From assembly GCF_000715075.1 (NCBI RefSeq), contig NC_134085.1, positions 154,408,178 through 154,472,177 on the forward strand: a DNA stretch of 64,000 nucleotides, in the 5' to 3' direction. Positions 34,980-47,116 of this stretch are shown piece after piece. Origin of the DNA: Nicotiana tabacum (lineage: Eukaryota > Streptophyta > Magnoliopsida > Solanales > Solanaceae). Under the pieces are notes generated by a model that had not been told where the DNA came from, did not search any database, and saw nothing but the letters and a program-made list of their open reading frames with translations. Each line of letters begins with the position of its first letter. Position 1 is the stretch's first letter. The position numbers and the translations under genes were made by a program.

Positions 34980-35594
34980 GAGACGAGCCTCGCCAAATAA
35001 AACGCACAGATTGTCGGGCCCTCACAAAATGTATGTGTTAATTACTTAGAATTCGGGATCGACCGTTTAGCGAACTTCACGGCCTTTTTCCCAAAATAAC
35101 CACGCGTTAGTCTCTCTAGGCGCATATTTAATAATGTTACCTCCCTAAACTCGAGTGCACATTTATGTGACTCAAATCCAAATTTCAACGACGTTAAAAT
35201 ATGTCTCTAACCACGGGTACATTGATGGTGACGTGGTTCGAGATGCATTTCCACGACGTTGCAAATTCTTTAAAAGAATAATGAATGAGACGAGACTCGA
35301 CAAACAAAGTGCACAAGCTGTGGGGCCCTCCATACGTGTTGGTAAAATTACTTAGACTTCGGGATGAGCCGTTTTAGCAAAATTCCACGGCCTTACCCAG
35401 AAATAATAATACGCTAATCGCTTTAGGCGCGCATTTTAATAATCTTACCTTCTTAAACTCGGGTGTGCATTTCATGCGACCCAAATCCAAATCCCAAAAC
35501 ATTGAATAAAAATATGTTCCGGATTGCGGATGCATTTCATGTGACGCAATCCAAACACATGTTTTTAAACGATGTTCACATTCCTTTAAAAATA
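34980..35594 (+). repeat. 307-bp tandem duplication in the solo LTR U5
   Basis: The segment starting GAGACGAGCCTCG (34980) recurs from GAGACGAGACTCG (35287), with the same order of blocks (GGGCCCTC, TTCGGGAT, CCGTTTAGC, CACGGCC, the CTAAACTCG region). The two copies are diverged. A and B carry one copy. Confidence 0.82.
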
Positions 35595-35682
35595 TAATAA
35601 AAGCGGTAAAGAGTTAAAATTTGCACATGAGCTCATAATTGTATAAAATCAGATAAACAAGCCGAATATGACAGTTGAGCGA

Positions 35683-35732
35683 CCGTGCTAGAACCACGGA
35701 ACTCGGGAATGCCTAACACCTTCTCCCGGGTT
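35683..35732 (+). promoter_or_regulatory. U5 stem-loops H1 and H2 (solo LTR)
   Basis: H1 (35683-35699) is a perfect CCGTG/CACGG stem; H2 (35700-35732) pairs AACTCGGGA with TCCCGGGTT with one G-U. Confidence 0.6.
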
Positions 35733-35814
35733 AACAGAATTCCTTATCCAGATTTCTAGTTCGTGGACTGTAATACAGAGTAATTCTTTTCCTCGATTCG
35801 GGATTAAATTGGTG

Positions 35815-35851
35815 ACTTGGGACACCCTAAATTTCCCAAGTGGCGACTCTG
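35815..35851 (+). promoter_or_regulatory. U5 stem-loop H3 and primer-site-like motif (solo LTR)
   Basis: ACTTGGGA (35815-35822) and TCCCAAGT (35834-35841), then the 11-mer TGGCGACTCTG at 35841-35851. Confidence 0.6.
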
Positions 35852-35938
35852 AAACAAATAAACAAATCCCGTTTCGATTGTCCTTTAATTGGAAAAACTC
35901 CTTCACTCATCGCGGGGACGGAAAAAGGAGGTGTGACA

Positions 35939-36612
35939 GTAGTAGTGTAATGCTTTTTTTAGGAATTTCATGCTACATTCTGTCTTAAGGGGAAACATGA
36001 AGTATATTAGTCTGTTGAGTTGGAGGTATTTGCATGGAAAGGACTGCTAAATTGATATATGGTTCGTGAGGGGGGGTTTCTTTAAAGTTGTTTGCCTTGA
36101 CTATGGTTGAGTGTTCATGGGGATGATCATCTGTTCTTTAAGTGTTGATTTAAGATCCATTTCTCCTGTTAATTAGCATGGTCCTTCGTTTATTTCTCTG
36201 TCATGTTAGCTTAAAGACTGTTGAATGATTCGTGGAGTTTTAATTTCAGAAATAGTAATTTTCATCATTCGATTTCAGCTCTTCTGTATCTTGTTTGCTT
36301 TAGAAGAAATATAAAACTCATGTCTTGTTAAAGGGTGAGAATTGAATTAAATATGAGCTGGGGGACTTTGGGTTTTGTTAATTAGTGGATAATTTGTGTA
36401 AGGATGTACTGTTGCAATTAGAGGTTGTATCTTCACTTTGAACTCTATGTTGGTCTTAAAAACTGTTTTGCATCTGAATTAAATATTATTAATATCTACT
36501 CAAATGTAGAATTTTCGTGCATAATACATTCCGTCTCAAGTGTGTTGGTTGAATCATGTTTTGGGGCCATCATCGCTCGCCCGATTACAATTGCCCTTCT
36601 TTTCGTAACCAG
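35939..36612 (+). repeat. 3' LTR of element B, second piece
   Basis: LTR sequence between the solo LTR and element E. First five bases are the GTAGT duplication; last five (36608-36612) are ACCAG, the duplication of E. No gene. Confidence 0.85.
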
Positions 36613-38825
36613 TGTCACGACCCAAACCGATGGGCCGCGACGGGAACCCGGTACCTTACTCAACCGAGTACCAATGTAACGTATCTTTCTTATTACATCA
36701 TCATATACACGTGACATACGGGCCTAATAGGCCAACATAATCATTTATAAACTCAAAACATAGGCCGGCAAGGCCGTACAAACTTTCACGTACACGACAT
36801 ATGTCTACAAGCCTCTAAGAATACATAAATGTCATATAGGTCGGGACAGAGTCCCGCCATACCAAACAATACACATCTAAATCATACTAACCAAATACGC
36901 AACTCCGAATCAAATGGAGCGCACCACCATCTTTCGCTGAGCTGATAGCCTACTTGGAGGGCTCTCGACCTGTCTATCAGGACCTGCGGGCATGAAACGC
37001 AGCTTCCCCATGCAAAAGGGACGTCAGTACGAATAATGTACTGAGTATGTAAGGCACATAAATAAATACATAGGAGACATAGAAGACATATAGAGTACAT
37101 GACTCAACCCGTAAGTCTGAATAACTTTGTAAATCATAAATTACTTTCAGCGTCATGCATATGCGTATGAATGTCATATCGTGCATAGGTATATGTTCCA
37201 TAACATCATCAGCCTCTGAGGGCATCCCATCATATCATATCGGCCACTGTGGGCAAAGTCATAATCGTATACCAGCTGATCAGGTGGTGGTGCGTATATA
37301 ACGCCATAACCATTCCCATATCCCATATACATATATATACATACATATATATGCGTATATACGCGTATATAACGCCGTTTGAATACATACATACATATGC
37401 GTATATAACGCCATTTGAATACATACCCATATATGCGTATATAACGCCGTTTGAATCGTATTTCAGCCACTGTGGGCAACATCATCATCATATACCAGCT
37501 GATCAGGTGGTAGTGCGTATATAACGCCGTAACCTTTTTCCATATCCCATATACATATATTTACATATATACGCGTATATAACGCCATCTGATCATGGGT
37601 CAATGCACATGAATGCAATGCATGAAAAGTACGTCAATAAAATCATTCAGAAGGTCATAAGACCACTTTGCCTCTTGAGCAATATCATAAAGTAACATCT
37701 TTTCAACTTTCGTATTTTTTTGAGACCCATGAACAGATGATAAAATATTATGACACATGGGAATTAAAGAGCATAGATATTTCTATTACTTCTATGAGTA
37801 GAGTCACTTATAGAATTTGTGCATTTGCACGTTTCGTTCATATCGTATGGATCATGCCAAAAGAAAGAAGGGATAGCCTTAACATACCTAGAGTAGAGAA
37901 AACTCTGTATAATACTCTTGGAGAAGATTGCACGTATTCCTTTAGAACCGTCAAATTTTACGTTGCTACGATTCTACCAAATTCTCGTTGGAACCGTGTT
38001 GCTGCTCGTTGGATTGAGCTTAAAATCACAGGAACTGAAACAACTGCTGTTCTTGAACCAAGAAATGAAAATATTTCTATTGAAAATAGCTACTATTCTT
38101 GGTTCATTTGTTTGGGCTTGGTTTCCACGTTTCCTTGGTTTCAAAGTTCATTGGATTTAATGTTTAAATCAAAAGCAATGTTCTGTTGCAAGGTTAGTCT
38201 TTTAAAGTGAAGATGAATTGACATTTTTAAAAGAAACCAAACCTTTACATACACCTTTAGTGTTTTACACGTAGATGCTAGGTGGCCCCTAACCTTGTAT
38301 GGCTGAATTAGTCATATGCTTGGTAAGCTTTCTTGCTGCCACGTTGAAATTATTAATGCTTATCCCCTTATTAGTTAATTAGGTAATGTTTCGTTACTCG
38401 GTAATTAATCAATTACTCGAAAAGTTGAGAATTATTCCCACTTACTTAAAATATTACTCACTTTTCACATACCTTATACACCTTTATATTATGGTCACGT
38501 AGTACCTTGTATGGCACTAGTCCATAAATATCGGGTATTTTAGCTCGGGTCGTTCCCCAACATGCCAAACTTTGACAAAATCTGTTTTCTTCGATATTAC
38601 TTACCCTCTTACCTTCACGAATTTACTCATCACTTATAATTCTTATAATCTCCAAATAATCTTTTCCTTGGACTGATGTCAATTACCTTACGACAAATTC
38701 AACGTACAACACTACAGGGTGCAACATCGTCATAATGTAGTACTGTGGGACGTGACATCTCGCTTCCCGACTCTCATTAATTTATTTATGGCGTATTTTC
38801 ATGTATGAAAATATGGGGTGTAACA
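36613..38825 (-). repeat. Left (3') LTR of element E (2213 bp)
   Basis: Longer than the right LTR mainly because of about 71 extra bases in the array at 37293-37586. A 180-codon ORF on the plus strand (37668-38210) is copied in both LTRs; it has no recognised domain and runs antisense to the element. Confidence 0.93.
37293..37586. repeat. GCGTATATAACGCC repeats in the left LTR of E
   Basis: Six copies of GCGTATATAACGCC with spacers such as TTTGAATACATAC and runs of CATATA. The core is partly palindromic and contains TATATA. Confidence 0.88.
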
Positions 38826-38842
38826 TCATTCCCCCCTTTGGA
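38826..38842 (-). promoter_or_regulatory. Polypurine tract of element E
   Basis: Minus strand reads CCAAAGGGGGGAATGA directly before the 3' LTR; CATTCGAGGACGAATG lies just upstream, as in other plant Tekay-type elements I recognise. Confidence 0.8.
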
Positions 38843-41800
38843 ACATTCGTCCTCGAATGTTGACTAATGTGCTTATCATTCTCATATCCCATAGCTCTTG
38901 CGAATACTTTAGTAGTCCTTTTGCTATCTAGGCAACTGTTCTGTGAATAAGTTCAAAGGCCAGGGCATTCCCCCCTTTAGGACTCTTTCCCACGCCATGA
39001 CTTGTGTTTGAATTCCTTCCAATCTCGTAACTACTGCTACCTTCCATTATGCAGTTTCTACGACACTGACCTTGTAAGTGTGCCTATGCGACTCTCTTCT
39101 CCTTTTTCTTCCAGCTTTTAGCCAATACCGAAGTTCTTTTCTTGGTATTTGTCGAACTTACGAATACTGCTATATCTTATTTTGTAGACATGGTTATCCA
39201 TTCGTATGACTTTACTGCATCTACGTAGGTCATACTATACCATAACACTTACCTCGATTTCTTGTTACTGAGGTCTGCTACCATATCTCAGGTTATTTTC
39301 ATTGCTTATCTCGTACATATAAATCTATGTCCTTTAATGCCTCCACATTACTATTCATCTTTAAGAATGATGGCTTAATCTCTTCTCATACTTTATGACT
39401 TTTATCAATCCATTATTGATTCACCCAATTTTGATCCATAGTCCACCCTTGATAACTTAACATTTTATGTAATATTACTGCTAGGATTCATGTTTTATCG
39501 AAGAACATCTGAAATGATTAGTTTGATCCACCTGGGGCGATACCCTGCTTTCATAACCGTATCTCATGGCATCCCAATGTGATTTACTGATGTGGGTATT
39601 TTAATCTCGTACAATCCATGAAAGCCTCTTCAATCATTACTCACTCGAAAGCCTAAACGTCATCCTTTATCCATCACAATTATACCTTCATTGTACTATC
39701 AGGGCAGCATTCCATCTTTTCTAAATTCTACTAGTCTTAGACTCCTTTGAGTTTATTCAGGCTATACTGAGCTTTCTATAACTTACAGAAACCATCAGCT
39801 CTTCTTGTTTTCATGGGCTTAATCCCGAGGACTTATCCATTCTCGTCACCTTCTTACTCGCCTTTTCTTATCCTTGTTCTTGTCTTCCAGAACTCTGTAT
39901 CTTTACCATTCCTTATCTTGCGACCTACAGATATCTGTTTATACTACTCGTAACTTTTATTCAACTTGCTTGCACCATTGATTTCCTTATGTTATTCTGG
40001 ATATCAGGCAAAATATTACATCATTTCTCACTCTTTTTTTTACTCTCTTACTTAGGTTTCTCGATCTTGAGAAACCATAGGCTGTGAGATATGTCACTGT
40101 CATTCCTGGATATTGAATCCCAACACATCTAGCCTTTTATCCGATGTATGGACTATTCACATACTCTGCCTTTGAGTATCTCACACGTTGTTCCCCTCTC
40201 CTTCTTACCTTAAAATCTCACATTGTATCTTCTATCTCTTTCATGACCTCCCTTCCACATAGGTACAATTCACGTCTATACTTGAAGCTCTATTATAATT
40301 TTTTTACACCTTTGGTGCATACACAATCCGGTGGGAGCTTCGTACTGACTTTTTATGAGGCTGGTACTTCTTCCAACTGGCTTCCTTGTAGAGCCATTAT
40401 AGATTATAGTCGTTGTGTTGTTTCTATTGAACTTCTGCTATTAAGAGCTATTCTGTCATCTTCTCCAGCACAACTTCTATAATTTTTCTAGGTCCAATAA
40501 TCAGATTCCTGATTTACTTCGGTGATGTAATTCTTTAGTTTCCTCTTCCTTCTGATTAGTCTTTACATAGGCTTAAGCTATCTTCCGATCTGTGGCTCAT
40601 GGTATTAGTTATTACCTTAGCCTTTCATGGGCGTTATGGAATACCCATGATACCATCATCCAACAATTCAATCCTTTTCTATAACCTGAACTTAATTCCT
40701 TCTCTTCAACTTATACCAGAGCCTTTTACGGCTGTATGATTGCCATATATATGCTCCATGGATAATTTTCTAAAATCTTGAGTGCATAATAACGTGACTA
40801 ACTTGGGATCATTGATCAAATAATTCCTTTCGTTCCTTCTCATCTTTCTTTTAACGTAAGCTTTTACCTTCCTTATCTTTCTTCCTCCTTGTTGCGTGTA
40901 TACTTTGCTTAGCTTAGTCTCCCACGCTTGCCGGAATATCCGTACAACTCATATGATCTTCAAATATTTCTTTTGATTTTTACTTCTCGTTCACTACCCA
41001 CGGTAGATTCCTCTTTCTTATGGAGGACGTACAATGTTGTTGTGAAATTATTGTTGCAAGACCATTTTCTATTTAGGTCACTATGCTTAGGTTGAAGCCT
41101 TTTTCCTCATTTCCTCAGCTAGTCCTTCATTGTAGTACTTAGGGAGCATTCTCTGACTCTTGTATAGCTGTGGGCTTATTACATTGTATACTCGACGGAC
41201 CTCCTGATGTTCGTTCTTGCCTATACCTATTCGTAGTTACTTACCTCCATGCCCTGGAGCTTGTGGTTGCTTTTAAACTTATATTTTGATTGTCTTCCCA
41301 GTGGCACTCTCTTTTATTTCCATAGAACTCGTACAATATCCTTTTAACTTCCCATACGAACATATTTCAAGTATTATAATGTCATACTGCGAGGCTGAAT
41401 TCCCTATGTTGGGGTTCATTCTGTTTATCTTGCACGATCTATTGATTTTTTTTTGTAACTTCTTGTCTAGTAATTATTAGGCTTTTCCTAAATCAACTAC
41501 TAACTATTCGTTGGCCTATTCTCATATCCATATTCACGTAATCTTTCTTGGGTTATTTCCTCTATCTTGACTTACCTCACGTACTGGCTCCTTATCTATC
41601 AACGACATCCCGGGCAGGAACCCCTACTTCCTTTTCTTGACGTCGTGCTTACATAATATTCTGGAACCATAGAATATCTTTAACATTTGATCATCTCATC
41701 CCTTTCTCATTTTTATCGCATTCTTCCTTTATCATTCACTTAATTTTGACTTAATGCCACATTATTTCATACTCACGACGGTGACACTTAGTGTAACTGG

Positions 41801-42886
41801 CTCATACATTCCCTTAATATTAACTTTGCTTCCATTGCTTGCTTTAGTGAAGCGTCTTCCTGAATGATCATTCTCAAAATTTCTCATGAATCTTCTTCTG
41901 TTGTCCATTTTATTACCGCCGGAATGAAATCTAAAATTACCATTATGCTGAGTACTTTCCAATCATTCAGTCCCTAATTCATATTTAGTTTATCTTGTTT
42001 ACCAGCCCATACTAATTTCTATTACTTTGGGGATTAACTTTCCCCTCTGGTAGTCATGTTGGAGTCACGAACTTATTTCTCGAAATGAGGATATAACCTT
42101 ATGGCCTATACTCTTTTGTTGTCTTAAGGCCCATCACCTTTCGTCTCTTCCTTCATTTGACCATAGGTTCTGTAACACTCTACCGTTTTCATCCATGTGT
42201 CATACCTTATTCATAATGCTTCCTTATCTAGCTTCTCATTACTCTGCTAATATATTTTTTTTGCATATCCCTTTTCTTGTAAAAACTTTAATACGACATT
42301 CTTTCGCTTTTAGCTTTCCTTTGCTCCATCCAGTGGATCTTCAAGTTACTTAACATTTTCGCTTTACTAGGGACGCGAGCCACACTAAGGTAATATTTAT
42401 CCCTTCAAGGCTTATAGTGCAAGTCTTTATAGTACTCATATCTGGCTGCACTACTTTAGAGTGCACCATCTAGGTGTCTCATAAAGAGATCTATTAGCAT
42501 ATTTGCAATATCCCACAGAAATGTCAACTGACGCAACCAATTTATCCATCATATCTTCTTATACTACTTCTGTTAATCCCCATAGGGCATATCTGGATTG
42601 GGTGCGACCAATTGTATATACCTCTGTTACCATTGACTATAACTCAAAAGGCTTATGTTCCTCTGCCTCAATTACAAGCGTTGTTAGCAGGCATCATCTT
42701 ATAACGAATAAAATAGAATTTCAGAACTTGGATTCTTATAAGTGAGCTCTACCACATGATCTAGGGTAAGAAGAAAGAGTGACAATCCTAAATGCCCTGT
42801 AGCCTCCTGCTTATAAGTGTGGTGCACGACACACCCATAAACAAGACTCTACTAGACACGGCTTGTAGACTCCCTAGGACACAACT
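38843..42886 (-). other. Internal region of element E, no supported genes
   Basis: About 4 kb, pyrimidine-rich on the plus strand. I found no RT, integrase or protease motif on either strand. A 66-codon minus ORF (41762-41962), rich in R, N and G, could be a gag remnant but shows no intact zinc knuckle. The part near the primer site matches the leader of Y. Confidence 0.75.
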
Positions 42887-42898
42887 GCTCTAATACCA
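42887..42898 (-). promoter_or_regulatory. Primer-binding site of element E
   Basis: Minus strand TGGTATTAGAGC, one base different from the TGGTATCAGAGC of Y, four bases inside the LTR end. Confidence 0.8.
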
Positions 42899-42902
42899 CT
42901 TT

Positions 42903-45044
42903 TGTCACGACCCAAACCGATGGGCCGCGACGGGCACCCGGTACCTTACTCAACCGAGTACCAATGTAACGTATCTTTCTTATTACATCATCATATACAC
43001 GTGACATACGGGCCTAATAGGCCAACATAATCATTTATAAACTCAAAACATAGGCTGGCAAGGCCGTACAATCTTTCATGTACACGACATATGTCTATAA
43101 GCCTCTAAGAATACATAAATGTCATATAGGTCGGGACAGAGTCCCGCCATACCAAACAATACACATCTAAATCATACTAACCAAATACGCAACTCCGAAG
43201 TAAATGGAGTGCACCACCATCTTTCGCTGAGCTGATAGCCTACTTGGAGGGCTCTCGACCTGTCTATCAGGACCTGTGGGCATGAAACGTAGCATCCCCA
43301 GGCAAAAGGGACGTCAGTACGAATAATGTACTGAGTATGTAAGACACATAAATAAATACATAGGAGACATAGAAGACATATGGAGTACATGACTCAACCC
43401 GTAAGTCTGAATAACTTTGTAAATCATAAATTACTTTCAGCGTCATGCATATGCATATGAATATCATATCGTGCATAGGTATATGTTCCATAACATCATC
43501 AGCCTCTGAGGGCATCCCATCATATCATATCGGCCACTGTGGGCAAAGTCATAATCGTATACCAGCTGATCAGGTGGTGGTGCGTATATAACGCCGTTTG
43601 AATACATACATACATATGCGTATATAATGCCATTTGAATACATACCCATATATGCGTATATAACGCCTTTTAAATCATATTTCAGCCACTGTGGGCAACA
43701 TCATCATCATATACCAGCTGATCAGGTGGTAGTGCGTATATAACGCCGTAACCTTTTTCCATATCCCATATACATATATTTACATATATACGCGTATATA
43801 ACGCCATCTGATCATGGGTCAATGCACATGAATGCAATGCATGAAAAGTACGTCAATAAAATCATTCAAGAGGTCATAAGACCACTTTGCCTCTTGAGAA
43901 ATATCATAAAGTAACATCTTTTCAACTTTCGTATTTTTTTGAGACCCATGAACAGATGATAAAATATTATGACACATGGAAATTAAAGAACATAGATATT
44001 TCTATTACTTCTATGAGTAGAGTCACTTATAGAATTTGTGCATTTGCACGTTTCGTTCATATCGTATGGATCATGCCAAAAGAAAGAAGGGATAGCCTTA
44101 ACATACCTAGAGTAGAGAAAACTCTGTATAATACTCTTGGAGAAGATTGCACGTATTCCTTTAGAATCGTCAAATTTTACGTTGCTACGATTCTACCAAA
44201 TTCTCGTTGGAACCGTGTTGCTGCTTGTTGGATTGAGTTTAAAATCACAGGAACTGAAACAACTGCTGTTCTTGAACCAAGAAATGAAAATATTTCTATT
44301 GAAAATAGCTACTATTCTTGGTTCATTTGTTTGGGCTTGGTTTCCACGTTTCCTTGGTTTCAAAGTTCATTGGATTTAATGTTTAAATCAAAAGCAATGT
44401 TCTGTTGCAAGGTTAGTCTTTTAAAGTGAAGATGAATTGACATTTTTAAAAGAAACCAAACCTTTACATACACATTTAGTGTTTTACACGTAGATGCTAG
44501 GTGGCCCCTAACCTTGTATGACTTAATTAGTCATGTGCTTGGTAAGCTTTCTTGCTGCCACGTTGAAATTATTAATGTTTATCCCCTTATTAGTTAATTA
44601 GGTAATGTTCCGTTACTCGGTAATTAATCAATTACCCGAAAAGTTGAGAATTATTCCTACTTACTTAAAATATTACTCACTTTTCACATACCTTATACAT
44701 CTTTATATTATGGTCACGTAGTACCTTGTATGGCACTAGTCCATAAATATCGGGTATTTTAGCTCGGGTCGTTCCCCAACATGACAAACTTTGACAAAAT
44801 CTGTTTTCTTCGATATTACTTACCCTCTTACCTTCACGAATTTACTCATCACTTATAATTCTTATAATCTCCAAATAATCTTTTCCTTGGACTGATGTCA
44901 ATTACCTTACGACAAATTCAACGTACAACACTACAGGGTGCAACATCGTCATAATGTAGTACTGCGGGACGTGACATCTCACTTCCCGACTCTCATTAAT
45001 TTATTTATGGCGTATTTTCATGTATGAAAATATGGGGTGTAACA
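42903..45044 (-). repeat. Right (5') LTR of element E (2142 bp)
   Basis: Colinear with 36613-38825. Carries five GCGTATATAACGCC-type copies (43583-43806) and the second copy of the antisense 180-codon ORF (43887-44429). Confidence 0.93.
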
Positions 45045-45723
45045 ACCAGGCTGCCCAGTTGGGCTTCCTTCTGAGCCCAATTATTTCTCACACGGAATCA
45101 ACAGTAAGGGACAACCAAATATGGGTTTTGGGACCAGGCCTGGCCACTCTGTTTTCCTTTGAAAACTCTCCAAATAGCATTGGGCCCGTAGCTGGCCCAA
45201 ACCTCTTCATGTAATTAAAATACATGCTGATCCCACTTGGATTTATGGCTAGTAAGAGCAATTTGAACATTAATCTAGAATAGGCTCAAACATCTTAGAC
45301 CCGTTTAATTAAGTATTGTCCTTCTAATAAATCGAGGTGTGTTGTGCCGAACAAGAATCTCAAAATGCATGGCCCTCATTTTAATTAATACTTGAATCCT
45401 TAGAAATCGAGTCGCGCCATTTAGTTGAATTTCCATGGCCCTCGCAGAGTTGCAAACGCGTAGTTGCTTTAGGCGCGTTATTTTAATAATTTACCTTCCT
45501 AAACTCGGGTGCGCATTTATGTGACCCAAATCCAAATCTCAACAATGTTAGATAAAGTGTGTCGTGGACCGCGGGTGCATTCATGTGACGTGGTTCAAGA
45601 CGTATTTTAGATGACGTTGTATTTTTCTAAAATTAATTAAAAGCGGTTAATAATTTAAAATTGCACCATAGGCTAAAACTTGTACTAAAATCAAATAAAT
45701 AGGCCAATTATAACAGTTGAGCG

Positions 45724-45773
45724 ACCGTGCTAGAACCACGGAACTCGGGAATGCCTAACACCTTCTCCCGGGT
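45724..45773 (+). promoter_or_regulatory. U5 stem-loops H1 and H2 (element B 3' LTR)
   Basis: H1 at 45724-45740 is a perfect stem; H2 at 45741-45773 pairs AACTCGGGA with TCCCGGGTT. The 5' LTR copy has TCTCGAGTT instead, which also pairs. Confidence 0.6.
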
Positions 45774-45858
45774 TAACAAAATTCCTTACCCGAATTTCTG
45801 TGTTCGCGGACTGTAATACAGAGTCAATCTTTTCCTCGATTCGGGATTTGAACCAGTG

Positions 45859-45897
45859 ACTTGGGACACCATAAAACTCTCCGAAGTGGCGACTCTG
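45859..45897 (+). promoter_or_regulatory. U5 stem-loop H3 and primer-site-like motif (element B 3' LTR)
   Basis: ACTTGGGA (45859-45866) and TCCGAAGT (45880-45887) with one mismatch, then the intact 11-mer at 45887-45897. Confidence 0.55.
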
Positions 45898-46003
45898 AAT
45901 TTTAAAGAAAATAATCTCATTTCGATTTTCACTTTAAGTTAGAAAAAAACTCCCTTATATACCCCTTCTCGGGGGGTAGGTAAAAAGGAGGTTTGACAGC
46001 AAC

Positions 46004-46190
46004 CTTGCCGGCTCGCCCACTATATACTGCATGTATACGTACATATGCCTTGATGGCATATTTCCTTTGTGTTTATTATTTTCGTAATGCAGCAGATGTT
46101 ATTCAGGTCCATATCTTAGATGCATGCTTAGGGGTGTTTGACAGGTAGGACTCAGGTACCCGTCGCGGCCCATCGTTTTGGGTCGTGACA
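46004..46190 (+). repeat. LTR F: 3' end of a Tekay-like LTR
   Basis: Ends CCCGTCGCGGCCCATC ... GGGTCGTGACA, nearly the same as the LTR end of E read on the minus strand, so F belongs to the E family. Element B inserted into it (GCAAC at 45999-46003); the remainder lies left of the window. Element C's integrase resumes at 46191. Confidence 0.8.
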
Positions 46191-47116
46191 CGATTGGAGA
46201 TCTACACTGCCTCCCATACAAAGCCTCATATGGAGCCATCTAAATACACGACTGGTAGCTGTTGTTATAAGCAAACTCTGCAAGCGGTAGAAACTGATCC
46301 CATGACCCTCTGAAATCAATGACACAAGTGCGCAACATGTCCTCCAATATCTGAATAGTGCACTCGGACTGCTCATCTGTCTGAGGGTGAAAAGTTGTGC
46401 TCAACTCAACTTGAGTACCCAACTCTCACTGCACAGACCTCCTAACCTGTGAAGTAAAATGAGTGCCCCTATCTGAAATGATGGAAACCGGCACACCATG
46501 CAAACGAACAATCTCCCGGATATAAATCTCTGCCAACCGCTATGAAGAATAGGTAGTACACACAGGAATGAAGTGTGCGGAGTTGGTCAGCCGATCCACA
46601 ATCACCCAAATAGCATCGAACTTCTTCAAAGTTCATGGGAGCCCAACAACAAAAGTCTATGGTTATACGCTCCCACTTCCACTCTGGAATATCCATTTGC
46701 TAAAGCAAGCCACCCAGTTTCTGATGCTCATATTTCACCTGCTGGCAATTGAGACACCGAGCTACAAATCCCACAATGTCCTTATTCATCTCCTCCACCA
46801 ATATGTTGTCTCAGATCCTGATACATCTTTGCGGCACCCAGATAAATGGAATACCGCGAGCTATGGGCCTCCTCCAGAATCAACTCCCGAAGCCCATCTA
46901 CATTGGGTAGATATATCCAGCATTGCATCCTCAACACCCCATCATCACCAATAGTCATATCTCTGGCATCATCGTGCTGAACTCTGTCCTTAAAGACAAG
47001 AAAATGAGGATCATCACACTGGCACTCACTATATGATCAAATAAGGAAGACCGTGAAATCACACAAGCCAATACCCGACTGGGCTCCGAAATATCTAACC
47101 CCACGAACCGATTGGC
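46191..47116 (-). pseudogene. Integrase of element C, truncated and frameshifted
   Basis: From the linker past RNase H into the integrase: a LNCQQVKYEHQKLGGLL-like zinc-finger end, then the core starting DIPEWKWERITIDF, then a segment after a frameshift, then [12 protein letters not shown] (catalytic glutamate region) and APYEALYGR. Truncated at CRSPI by LTR F, before any chromodomain. Frameshifts near 46560-46620 and stops near 46423 and 46240. Confidence 0.88.

Larger units (their letters stand above)
31753..35938 (+). repeat. Solo LTR of a Tat-type element (4186 bp)
   Basis: Starts TGTAAGCACATG and ends GGTGTGACA, flanked on both sides by GTAGT, with no internal region: a solo LTR left by LTR-LTR recombination. 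Contains a CTG/GCT-rich, less A/T-rich block (32385-33180), G-rich repeats (33866-34100), a TATA box (34147), a 307-bp duplication in U5, and the U5 stem-loops. ORFs on both strands at 32260-33273 overlap in all frames and come from the codon-like composition. Confidence 0.93.
36613..45044 (-). mobile_element. Element E: non-autonomous Tekay-like LTR element (LARD-like)
   Basis: Minus-strand element with two LTRs (36613-38825 and 42903-45044), about 2-3 % different where I compared them, flanked by ACCAG at 36608-36612 and 45045-45049. On the minus strand the LTR starts TGTTACACCCC and ends GGGTCGTGACA. Primer site and polypurine tract are present, but the ~4.08-kb interior has no recognisable gag, protease, RT or integrase. 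This fits a large retrotransposon derivative mobilised by proteins of a related element. Confidence 0.92.
1..45998 (+). mobile_element. Element B: Tat/Ogre-type Ty3/gypsy retrotransposon, heavily nested
   Basis: Plus-strand LTR retrotransposon whose 5' end lies left of the window. Order seen: end of 5' LTR (1-337 and 9729-9912), primer site, leader, ORF1, gag, protease, candidate intron, RT, RNase H, second RNase H, integrase, 3' UTR, polypurine tract, 3' LTR (29651-45998 in three pieces). Interruptions are element A, the X/Y LTR pair, a solo LTR and element E. The first 337 bases match 45478 onward with about 22 differences by eye, mostly transitions, so both are LTRs of one copy. The bases after the 3' LTR, GCAAC (45999-46003), should be its target duplication; the partner is outside the window. 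ORF1, the primer-site sequence, the G-patch and two RNase H domains place it in the Tat/Ogre lineage. Confidence 0.93.
45045..45998 (+). repeat. 3' LTR of element B, last piece
   Basis: Begins with the ACCAG duplication of E and ends GGTTTGACA. From 45478 it parallels the first 337 bases of the window and then 9729-9912. Confidence 0.93.

Noticed and set aside
36613..38825. Left LTR of E as a solo LTR
   Set aside because: The matching LTR at 42903-45044, primer site, polypurine tract and ACCAG duplications show one complete element.
41762..41962. 66-codon minus ORF in element E as a gag gene
   Set aside because: Basic and N/R/G-rich like gag tails, but without a zinc knuckle or capsid motifs; left as a possible remnant only.
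29651..45998. The three LTR pieces as separate solo LTRs
   Set aside because: Target duplications of the inserted elements join them exactly, and the total of about 3.7 kb agrees with A's 3.9-kb LTR.
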